Source: a virus
Strand: one strand, 5' to 3'
DNA length: 30,624 bases
IMG/VR virus record: IMGVR_UViG_3300047550_000815
Span: 1-30,624 of that record
Both the position numbers and the translations under genes were made by a program. Below the pieces are notes generated by a model. It was not told the origin of the DNA. It made no database searches and saw only the letters and a program-made list of their open reading frames with translations. Shown in pieces: positions 13,255 to 20,053 of this stretch; the stretch's first letter is position 1, and the number at the start of each line of letters is the position of its first letter.

Positions 13255-13658
13255 TAATAATCTCCTTTAATTGCGAATATGTTTACTCCGTCAGTAACTG
13301 CAACCGTAATTCCTACCAAAACTTTTTGACCGCTTTTCAATTGTAGGTCGCTATATGCAGTAACATTTCTAAATGATGCTTGTGTTGTACTTGCAGTAAT
13401 AGGAGTTAGTGCAATTTCATCAAATAACTTCGGGCTTGTCCCACTTGTGTTGGTAATAAATATCAAAACCGAGGTAGCAGAGTTACTCCCAGCAACCTTA
13501 GCACCTATCTGTGTTATCTTAGTTCCGTCCGTTGCAGCGGTTAGCAACTCTACCAAGTTAGTAGTCGTCGCCCCTGTTCTATCTGTTGTTGCAGCCGTTA
13601 CCGTTACGATTTTTGTTTCGGGTACAAGTGCGAAAATTGGTGATGTATTTGCAGCCAT
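13254..13658 (-). CDS. Fibre-associated structural protein, 134 aa
   Basis: A Thr/Ala-rich, beta-strand-rich protein (TVTAATTDRTGATTTNLVELLTAATDGTKI and KVLVGITVAVTDGVNIFAIKGDY). Small proteins ending in VFA-x-KGDY occur with tail fibre genes in many phages, where they are probably fibre tips or caps. It overlaps the start of the appendage gene by one base. No enzymatic motif is seen. Confidence 0.6.
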   Translation of the reverse strand: MAANTSPIFALVPETKIVTVTAATTDRTGATTTNLVELLTAATDGTKITQIGAKVAGSNSATSVLIFITNTSGTSPKLFDEIALTPITASTTQASFRNVTAYSDLQLKSGQKVLVGITVAVTDGVNIFAIKGDY

Positions 13659-13660
13659 TT

Positions 13661-14383
13661 TTAATAGTTATAAAATAAATATAAATCTCCACCCGTTGAT
13701 GGGGAAACTGGTAAGTTTGTTAATTGTGAACCATCCACCGCAGGGAGTTTGCCCGTTGCATCAAGTTGAACTAATTCATTTGCTCCATTGAATGTATTCC
13801 CCATCTTGGTGACATCCTCCGCGGTTAGTACATCCTCAACTCTTGTAGTGGTAAAATATAGGTTGGTGCCTTCGGTTAAATCGTCCGTGGTTTTCGTTGC
13901 AAGTGACGCATCAAATAATCCCTCCGCATAGTATAAGTTTGTGGTTCCCTCGGTTAGGTCGTCTGTGGTTTTAGCGGCTAAACTCGCATCAAATAGGGTA
14001 TCGTCATAATATTTATTTGTTGTACCCTCCGTAATATCGTCCGTATCTAACACAACCGCACCAGTTTGTCCGTTAACGCTTAGCACATTTCCACTTGCTG
14101 CGATGGTTATGGTTTGTAGTGAATCATTATACGTAAACGACACATTAGAACCTGCAACTAATGCAGCTTTAACCTTTGTATAAACGCGTGTATTGGTAAA
14201 ATATAGATTGGTAGTACCCTCGTCTAAAGAATCGGTTGTATTCGCGTCTAATACACGCAAACCGATATTGGCTAAGTTAGTTCTTTTAGTAACGCCTTCG
14301 CTATAGTCAACTATAGGAATACTATCGAGATTCGCATCGATAGTTCCGATTGGGTCAAGTTGTGAAATCTTCCTATTTGGCAT
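13661..14383 (-). CDS. Repetitive tail fibre protein
   Basis: This 240-aa protein has an N-terminal KISQLDPI...DANLDSIPIVDYSEG section of the type that heads fibre proteins. It is followed by imperfect repeats of TDDLTEGTTNLYY plus a helix (FDASLAAK, RVEDVL). At least four copies of the LTEGTTN unit are visible between residues 50 and 200. This unit is widely seen in trimeric phage fibres. The last part has VQLDATGKLPAVDGSQLTNLP, another fibre hallmark. It likely projects from the tail and contacts the host surface. Confidence 0.8.
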   Translation of the reverse strand: MPNRKISQLDPIGTIDANLDSIPIVDYSEGVTKRTNLANIGLRVLDANTTDSLDEGTTNLYFTNTRVYTKVKAALVAGSNVSFTYNDSLQTITIAASGNVLSVNGQTGAVVLDTDDITEGTTNKYYDDTLFDASLAAKTTDDLTEGTTNLYYAEGLFDASLATKTTDDLTEGTNLYFTTTRVEDVLTAEDVTKMGNTFNGANELVQLDATGKLPAVDGSQLTNLPVSPSTGGDLYLFYNY

Positions 14384-14409
14384 TTCTAAGTTTTGTTAAT
14401 TTTGCTTGG

Positions 14410-14631
14410 TTAGCCATAATAATCTATAATCCTTCCTCCGTCCTCTAATAATAAAAAATCTCCGTTCTCTTGCAACAGAAAAAACGCCTCCAATGCATCT
14501 ACCTCATAAGTCCTTTTCTCTAAATCCACAATATGACTTGTACCCATATCCCTATTTGTAACAAAGATTTTCTCTTGCTCTGTTACATCATGAGTTTTAT
14601 TGTACTGAGTATGGGTATAAATCTTCTTCAT
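14410..14631 (-). CDS. Small tail-region protein, 73 aa
   Basis: A hypothetical protein with a C-terminal LLQENGDFLLLEDGGRIIDYYG segment, a hydrophobic-Gly strand repeat seen in small tail proteins of this phage group. It overlaps the upstream gene by four bases. It lies between structural and fibre genes, so it is probably a virion component. No other feature stands out. Confidence 0.55.
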   Translation of the reverse strand: MKKIYTHTQYNKTHDVTEQEKIFVTNRDMGTSHIVDLEKRTYEVDALEAFFLLQENGDFLLLEDGGRIIDYYG

Positions 14632-14978
14632 GATACTTCGTAGAATAACTCATCGTTAACCAATGGGATAACTTTTAATATTCCTGATTCTACCAATTCG
14701 TCTGCATTGTTAGGATTTAGGTTTGTAGATGAAATTTGAGCATAGATTTTATATTCGTGTTCACCTATCTCCAATGTCTTTGCGTCTGTTGCTCCCTCAT
14801 CGAATAAAAATTTGTTATATCGCTCCGTGTGGGTTGATACATCAGTCAATAAAAAATTCTTAGTAGTATCTGTAAGCCTTGATTTAATTGAAAATAAAAA
14901 ATATGGGTTAGCAATTGTAACCTTTTCCGTTGCCGTAACATACCAATAAACAGAATCTTGCTTGTTAACTACTAACAT
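14628..14978 (-). CDS. Structural protein of the tail region, 116 aa
   Basis: A beta-rich protein (DSVYWYVTATEKVTIANPYFLFSIKSRL, then LEIGEHEYKIYAQISSTNL) that ends LVNDELFYEVS. Small proteins of this style, with NPYFLF and a GEH-YKIY strand, are common in late gene clusters of Bacteroidota phages. The ATG at 14978 is preferred over the TTG one codon earlier. It is the first gene after a strong terminator, so it needs read-through or its own promoter; none with TAnnTTTG is visible just upstream. Confidence 0.6.
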   Translation of the reverse strand: MLVVNKQDSVYWYVTATEKVTIANPYFLFSIKSRLTDTTKNFLLTDVSTHTERYNKFLFDEGATDAKTLEIGEHEYKIYAQISSTNLNPNNADELVESGILKVIPLVNDELFYEVS

Positions 14979-15011
14979 CAATTATAAATAGTAACTACAA
15001 ACAATTGTAAT

Positions 15012-15038
15012 AAAAAAAGGGAGAACCGAAGCCCTCCC
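15012..15038 (-). terminator. Intrinsic terminator with UUCG tetraloop
   Basis: On the minus strand GGGAGGGC (15038-15031), loop UUCG, GUUCUCCC (15026-15019) form an 8-bp stem with two G-U pairs. It is followed by seven U (15018-15012). The plus-strand version has two A-C mismatches and no T-tract, so it acts on leftward transcription. It lies 26 bases past the stop of the tail-tube-like gene and would limit or end transcription of the highly expressed capsid-tube genes. Confidence 0.9.
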
Positions 15039-15063
15039 CTTTCAAACTATGAGAAACCTATAA

Positions 15064-15570
15064 TCAGATGCCTAATGTGGTCAATACACCGCTCTGTACT
15101 TTGTATGGGGCTTCAGATTCGATTGCGGAAAGAGTTACCTCATATCCTGTTGAATCTCCCATTGCAGTACCTGTGTTTGCAACCATCGAAGTAACATCAC
15201 ATCCGTACTCGTAACCAACCAAGAAAGCGTCATCGTTATTGGTTTTTACAATCGCATAGCAGCGACCTTGTGCCAATAATTTCATTTCGTTTCTTTTAGC
15301 GGTTGACAATCTACGAAGTTTGAACGCTACGTCTGATTGATTGAAAACAGTTCCGTTTTCTACACTTACATTAGTAGTTGTAGTCATAGAACCCGTACCC
15401 TTTGGAAGTTCGTAATCGAATACATCGCCCGAAGTCAAAGTGGTGGCAGTTACCTCACCACTTGCAACGGTAAATTTAGAAGCAACCCAATTCATTAAGT
15501 GGATGCTCTTAATACCTCCGACTGAATCTTTGCAGTCTAAGGTAAATCCTTGTGTGAGTAAACAAGCCAT
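15064..15570 (-). CDS. Probable major tail tube protein
   Basis: This 168-aa protein is beta-rich with small residues: TQGFTLDCKDSVGGIKSIHLMNW, GTGSMTTTTNVSVENGTVFNQSDVAFKLRRL and VTLSAIESEAPY in order. Size, composition and position directly after the major capsid gene, with a strong terminator behind it, suit an abundant tail tube subunit. The KLRRLSTAKRNEMKLLAQG helix followed by a TNNDDAFLVGYEYG hairpin fits the tube fold. A second decoration or capsid-associated protein is the alternative. Confidence 0.6.
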   Translation of the reverse strand: MACLLTQGFTLDCKDSVGGIKSIHLMNWVASKFTVASGEVTATTLTSGDVFDYELPKGTGSMTTTTNVSVENGTVFNQSDVAFKLRRLSTAKRNEMKLLAQGRCYAIVKTNNDDAFLVGYEYGCDVTSMVANTGTAMGDSTGYEVTLSAIESEAPYKVQSGVLTTLGI

Positions 15571-15581
15571 TTAGTTAAAGA

Positions 15582-16511
15582 TTAAAGGGTGAAATAAACG
15601 ATTTCAGCAGGGTAAGCAACCTGTACTCCGTATTTGAAAGAAGCACGGAATCTTACTTCGTCGTTGTCTTCGCTATACCAGAATTTGTATTGCTCCTCTT
15701 CGTTAGCAAGGTCAGTTCCTACGAAGAAGTTGCTCAAAGAACCTGCGATGATTTTGTTAGTTCCGTTCAAACCACCAACTGCGATAACTTTCATGTTAGA
15801 ACCGGGGTAAACCATTTCCATGTTAACAGCAGCCTCAGGAGTGTAGTGGAACAAGTTAGCGTTCTTCAAGTTAACCAACATCAATTTGAACACGTCTACT
15901 CCAACGAAACAAACTAAGTCAGTCTTAGAAGCAACACGTGCAGGTAATACTCCGTAGATTTGGTCTAAGATATCGTCAATATTAGCGTTAGTGATTGAAG
16001 TGAAAGTAGTAGGAGCAGAGTTACCCAAAGTTGGAGAAGAACCGCTAATTACTTTTACGAAACCATCGAAACGATTGATGTTAGGGTCACCACTTGCAGT
16101 GTCACCTTGCCACATAGCGATTTCGATTTGCTCAGCAATAACGGCAGCCTTTTCAGCACCGAATTGAGCCTCGAAAGGAAGTGCAGTTGCAGAACCGGGA
16201 GCGATTTGAGTTTGCATCCATTTAGCCTCTAAAGTCTTAGGGCAAAGAGTTTCTTCAACTTTAACCGCACCAACAGTGATAGCACGTTGAGTTAAAGTAG
16301 TAGTACCGCTTGGGTTGTAACCACATCCGTCGGCTTGGAAGAACACGGTAGAACCTACCAAAGCCAACTTAGAAGAAGATTTGATGCCAGGTTGAACCTG
16401 ACCAGCAGATTGCATTACAGAAGCGGTTTTAGAACCGAATAATGCTTTTACTAATAATTCGGATTGTTGCTCATTAGTGTAGTTAACCAATCCTGATACG
16501 TTAAATGCCAT
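15582..16511 (-). CDS. Major capsid protein (HK97-fold)
   Basis: This 309-aa protein starts MAFNVSGLVNYTNEQQSELLVKALFG and has the features of a HK97-like capsid protein of Bacteroidota phages. These are an E-loop-like section (TLCPKTLEAKWMQTQIAPGSATALPFEAQFGAEK), a long helix (AAVIAEQIEIAMWQGDT), and a C-terminal stretch, RASFKYGVQVAYPAEIVYFTL. The codon choice is notably uniform, as expected for high expression. It lies between a probable scaffold and a probable tube protein. It lacks its own visible promoter and is read from upstream. Confidence 0.85.
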   Translation of the reverse strand: MAFNVSGLVNYTNEQQSELLVKALFGSKTASVMQSAGQVQPGIKSSSKLALVGSTVFFQADGCGYNPSGTTTLTQRAITVGAVKVEETLCPKTLEAKWMQTQIAPGSATALPFEAQFGAEKAAVIAEQIEIAMWQGDTASGDPNINRFDGFVKVISGSSPTLGNSAPTTFTSITNANIDDILDQIYGVLPARVASKTDLVCFVGVDVFKLMLVNLKNANLFHYTPEAAVNMEMVYPGSNMKVIAVGGLNGTNKIIAGSLSNFFVGTDLANEEEQYKFWYSEDNDEVRFRASFKYGVQVAYPAEIVYFTL

Positions 16512-16515
16512 TGTT

Positions 16516-17052
16516 TTATTTATTAATTGATTTTGCGAATTTTAAAAGATTTTCAAATTGTTGCTCTTTCTTAGATGGAGCGATAGGAGTTTTAGTCGGT
16601 TCTGCGCTTGGCATTTCTGCTAACGCCTCAACCAAACTAACTACTTTAGACATTGCCTCTTTAACAGATGCTTTCTCAGCGATTAAAGCGTCAATCTTTG
16701 AGTTTAATTCTGCGATTTTTTCGTCAACTCTTAGGTTAACAGATTCGATTGCAGAATCAAATTCGTTCATTTGAACTTCAACCTCAACTTCAGGTTCAAC
16801 GATTTCAGTTACAATACCACCAACGGTAGTAATCAACATTCCACCTTCTACTTCGTGAGTTGCATCAGGAGCGGGGATATCACCCTCAGCGGTTTCTACA
16901 AAGATTGCAGTACCTACGGATAATTCACCCTCCCATTTAATAATAGTTCCATCGGTCAAGGTTGCAGACGCAAACTCAACCTCTGTTTTAGGTTCTTTGC
17001 TTGAAAATCCAAGCAATGACCTAATTTCGGTTAAAACTTCTTTAGAGTTCAT
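16516..17052 (-). CDS. Probable scaffolding protein
   Basis: This 178-aa acidic protein has an N-terminal LTEIRSLLGF helix and a beta-rich middle with FASATLTDGTIIKWEGELSVGTAIFV. A Glu/Val-rich hinge follows, then a coiled coil of about 50 residues (NEFDSAIESVNLRVDEKIAELNSKIDALIAEKAS) and a basic C-terminus ending FAKSINK. Acidic coiled coil with a basic end that docks on the capsid is the scaffold design. It lies just before the capsid gene and after the protease, as expected for a capsid assembly set. Confidence 0.75.
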   Translation of the reverse strand: MNSKEVLTEIRSLLGFSSKEPKTEVEFASATLTDGTIIKWEGELSVGTAIFVETAEGDIPAPDATHEVEGGMLITTVGGIVTEIVEPEVEVEVQMNEFDSAIESVNLRVDEKIAELNSKIDALIAEKASVKEAMSKVVSLVEALAEMPSAEPTKTPIAPSKKEQQFENLLKFAKSINK

Positions 17053-17089
17053 TTGTGTAAAATATTAAAGTGTAAAAATTGTTATAGTT

Positions 17090-18367
17090 TTAGTTGCCAT
17101 TCCATTGACTTACAACACGTTTGATTTTGTTGTAGAGTTCGGTTTCTTCGTCTACAAAGTCAAACATTCCCTCAACTGAAAATCCTTTGAACTCCCCGTC
17201 TTTTACTTTTGCCCATACTTCGTCATTGTCCACCAAGTAAGACACAAACCAAGAGCCATCTGCAATCTTTTCAAAGCCTTTTGGAGGGTTAACGCCACGC
17301 TCTCGGTCTATTAGGTAGGATTCCAACAAGTGAACACCTTTAACTTCGCTTTCGTGGTGTTGGTTAACGCTTGAATACTTGCCGTTTCTTGCCCATTTCT
17401 TAGCAAGTTTGAATATTGCCTCTCTATCGAACATTACATAATACTCACCGCGAATAGAATCCCTCCGATAAATTGGTAAATCAGCAACCATAGCAACGCC
17501 CGATACAATCCTTTTTTCTTCATTTGTTATGCTAAATTTATTAAAGTTCAATTTAGATTCAGCCCAACGCAACATTTCTTCACCACCCCATAATAGATAG
17601 GAGATTGTTCCACAAGCGGTATCATCTGATGGGTTGTAATACTCTTTAGCACGGGATAGGTAGGAATATACACGCTTCACGGTTTCGTCTGATATCGGTT
17701 CACTATTGGCTAATTGTTGCGCTCTTACTTTACCTACTTGTGTTGCGCATTTGTTGCCTTGTTCCTCGTTCAATCGAATACCACGTTTAGCATTTTCTTT
17801 AGCGGCTTCTGGATAGTCGGTATAGGATTCAAACTTTTGACCGATTCTACCAAGTTGTGAAATTACATCTGCATTATTATCGTAGTGTCGTACAATACCA
17901 AGTTCTTTAATTTTTTCAATCTTTGCTGAATTGCTACCTGTTGCGTAAACTCTACTTTCGGGTATTCCTAAATCGTTAGCAAGTGATAACATACCATCCT
18001 TATCTTGACGTGCAGAAATAATGTATAGTGTAGAATTATCAATCAATTCGTTTTTGGCTAATTGTAAACCTTTAGCAGTATCCAAAGTATCATCATAATC
18101 GAATGAAACTTTTTCACCTGCTGCAAAGTTTTGTTGCCACATAGAATAGCATATTGCAACTGCTTGTTCTTGTTCTTTACCCTCATCCATAACATATTTA
18201 ATGCACCGCTCCATAAATGCAGTTTCATCTTCATTTGGTTTTGGTTCAACAAATGAGAACGCAACAAAATCTTTTTGAATGGCAGGTGCTTCAACCAAAG
18301 AGATAAAATCTATTCCACTATCTTCATCAAATTCGTTGATGTCTAATTTATAAACTGGTAATTTCAT
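17090..18367 (-). CDS. Prohead protease (XkdF-like) fused to a HAD-like domain
   Basis: The protein has 425 aa. The C-terminal 140 residues (IVSGVAMVADLPIYRRDS, YYVMFDREAIFKLAKKW, SSVNQHH, FKGFSVEGMFD) match the XkdF-like/Peptidase_S78_2 prohead proteases, which trim scaffold and capsid. Before it lies an unusual middle. A HAD-type phosphatase domain has motif I FDYDDT (Asp90, Asp92), motif II IISAR and motif IV with Asp163/Asp167. A domain containing KCATQVGKVRAQQL and TACGTISYLLWGG follows. The first 80 residues contain CIKYVMDEGKEQEQAVAICYSMW. The HAD catalytic acids look intact. A ready upstream neighbour is the tape measure, with a 15-base gap. Confidence 0.82.
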   Translation of the reverse strand: MKLPVYKLDINEFDEDSGIDFISLVEAPAIQKDFVAFSFVEPKPNEDETAFMERCIKYVMDEGKEQEQAVAICYSMWQQNFAAGEKVSFDYDDTLDTAKGLQLAKNELIDNSTLYIISARQDKDGMLSLANDLGIPESRVYATGSNSAKIEKIKELGIVRHYDNNADVISQLGRIGQKFESYTDYPEAAKENAKRGIRLNEEQGNKCATQVGKVRAQQLANSEPISDETVKRVYSYLSRAKEYYNPSDDTACGTISYLLWGGEEMLRWAESKLNFNKFSITNEEKRIVSGVAMVADLPIYRRDSIRGEYYVMFDREAIFKLAKKWARNGKYSSVNQHHESEVKGVHLLESYLIDRERGVNPPKGFEKIADGSWFVSYLVDNDEVWAKVKDGEFKGFSVEGMFDFVDEETELYNKIKRVVSQWNGN

Positions 18368-18382
18368 CGTAATTAAATAGTT

Positions 18383-20053
18383 TTATTCTACAACTGATAC
18401 ACCTCTGTTCATTCCTACTCGTTGTTGAGTACGTCTAATGTCACCCTCTAACACATAAACTTTACCGCCTGTGGTATCCTCAGGTAAACTTGAACCTGTA
18501 ACCATTTGAGGCGTTGGCGTTGAAATGTTTGGGCTTGAACTAAAACTTCCTAAACTTGTATTCCCGCTTTTAACAATATCCCTTGCTCTTTTTACGTTTG
18601 TTAAAATGGTTGCTGCTAATGCAATGTATTTTGCAACACCTGCAAGACCACCTGTCGCTACGTTGTCAGGTGTAGGAGATTGTGAGTTTCTTAATGCACT
18701 TGACAATGCAACGCCTGTATCTGCCGCAATACTTGCTAATGCTATCCCTTTTCCAAGTTTGCTTTGTTCTCCTGCCAATGCTATCACTGCATTTGCTAAT
18801 TGAATGGAATTATTGTATAGTTCTTTTTTGACAAACTTGTCAAAGTTCAACGTCTGATATCCATATCGTTTATCTTCTTGGTCAGATTTTTCTCTATAAT
18901 CATTTTCAGCATTTTCTCTTAATTTGTCATAATATTGTTTTATTTTTAACTTTTGCGCTTCGTTATTTTCAAATTGTTTTTGTTCTTCTCGTTGAGCAAT
19001 ATCTAATTGAGCGATTAATTCATCGTGTTGCTTTTTAATATTTTGCAATCGAATGTAATGCTCCGTATTTGCCTTTGCCGCTTGAGATTTAAAAGTTAAT
19101 GTATCAATATTGGTAATCTTGTTTTTATTATCAATTTCTTGCTTCAATAACTCATCCTTATGTTTCTGATTGTTCTCTTGAATGGCTTTGTTTTGGTCTG
19201 AAATAAATTTAGCACGTTCAGCATCAATAATATCTAATGAATCGTTTAACTTTTTCTGTTGAAGAATCAATTGTTGTTTTTGTTCTTCATCCATATCGAC
19301 TTGCAATGCTAATTGTTGCTCAATATCCGCTAATTCTGCCTTTGCTAATTTTTTACGCTGTTCAAATATTTCTAATTCTGTGTTATTTTGCAATGAAAGT
19401 ATCTCAATACGTTTTTCAATTTCTGCAATTACAAGGTCGTTATTAGATTTAAATGCTTTATATTGAGCGGCTTCTCGATATCCTAATCCAAAGAAATCAG
19501 AAATCTTAAATCCGATTTCGGTTAAGAAATCTCCTAATTGTTTTAATCCTGGTATTATCCCAATTAAACGCTCGAAATTAGCAACAATCAAAACAATGAT
19601 ACCAAGAGTACCCGCCAATGCTTTTTGTAGTTTAGTTGCACTCGCGATTAATTGCCTTAATTGTTGTTGTACTTTACCCAAACCCTCTAAACCTTGCGAC
19701 AACGCCATAGCGGCTTGTAGTTTAACGAATGTTTTCTCTACGCTTTCAGTTGTGCCTCCAAGTAAAACCATTGCACCTTGAGCCGCTTGGAATCCATTAG
19801 CAACGGAAGATACAACCGTGTTTAACTGAGCGAACTTGTCAGGGTTAACCGCTGCTACTCGGTCATTGAAATCATCCATTCTATCCCTTAATTCAGCAAC
19901 TCTCTTTGCTGCTTTTACGGCTTCGGGTGAGAACTCGCCAAATTCTATTACGGCTTGTTGTGCCTCAAGTGTTAATTGTTTAAGTTGTTGCCTAAATCCT
20001 TTGAGGTTAGGTTCTTTAACTTCAAGTTCTATTGCGGTTTTTATCGTACTCAT
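18383..20053 (-). CDS. Tape measure protein
   Basis: This 556-aa protein has the expected order for a tail tape measure. A helical N-terminus (ELEVKEPNLKGFRQQLKQLTLEAQQAVIEFGEF) is followed by a Gln/Ala-rich segment and a hydrophobic stretch near residues 145-165 (GTLGIIVLIVANFERLIGIIPGL). Coiled coil covers residues 210-400 and ends with QDEKRYGYQTLNFDKFVKK-like spacing. A Gly/Ala-rich membrane-seeking segment (GLAGVAKYIALAATIL) lies near 470. If the usual 0.15 nm per residue holds, the tail would be roughly 80 nm. It overlaps the upstream tail gene by four bases (ATGA). Confidence 0.88.
   Translation of the reverse strand: MSTIKTAIELEVKEPNLKGFRQQLKQLTLEAQQAVIEFGEFSPEAVKAAKRVAELRDRMDDFNDRVAAVNPDKFAQLNTVVSSVANGFQAAQGAMVLLGGTTESVEKTFVKLQAAMALSQGLEGLGKVQQQLRQLIASATKLQKALAGTLGIIVLIVANFERLIGIIPGLKQLGDFLTEIGFKISDFFGLGYREAAQYKAFKSNNDLVIAEIEKRIEILSLQNNTELEIFEQRKKLAKAELADIEQQLALQVDMDEEQKQQLILQQKKLNDSLDIIDAERAKFISDQNKAIQENNQKHKDELLKQEIDNKNKITNIDTLTFKSQAAKANTEHYIRLQNIKKQHDELIAQLDIAQREEQKQFENNEAQKLKIKQYYDKLRENAENDYREKSDQEDKRYGYQTLNFDKFVKKELYNNSIQLANAVIALAGEQSKLGKGIALASIAADTGVALSSALRNSQSPTPDNVATGGLAGVAKYIALAATILTNVKRARDIVKSGNTSLGSFSSSPNISTPTPQMVTGSSLPEDTTGGKVYVLEGDIRRTQQRVGMNRGVSVVE

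Noticed and set aside
18058-18294. Minus-strand 78-aa frame inside the protease gene
   Set aside because: It lies wholly within the 425-aa fusion gene in another frame, with no motif; the fusion has clear HAD and protease signatures there.
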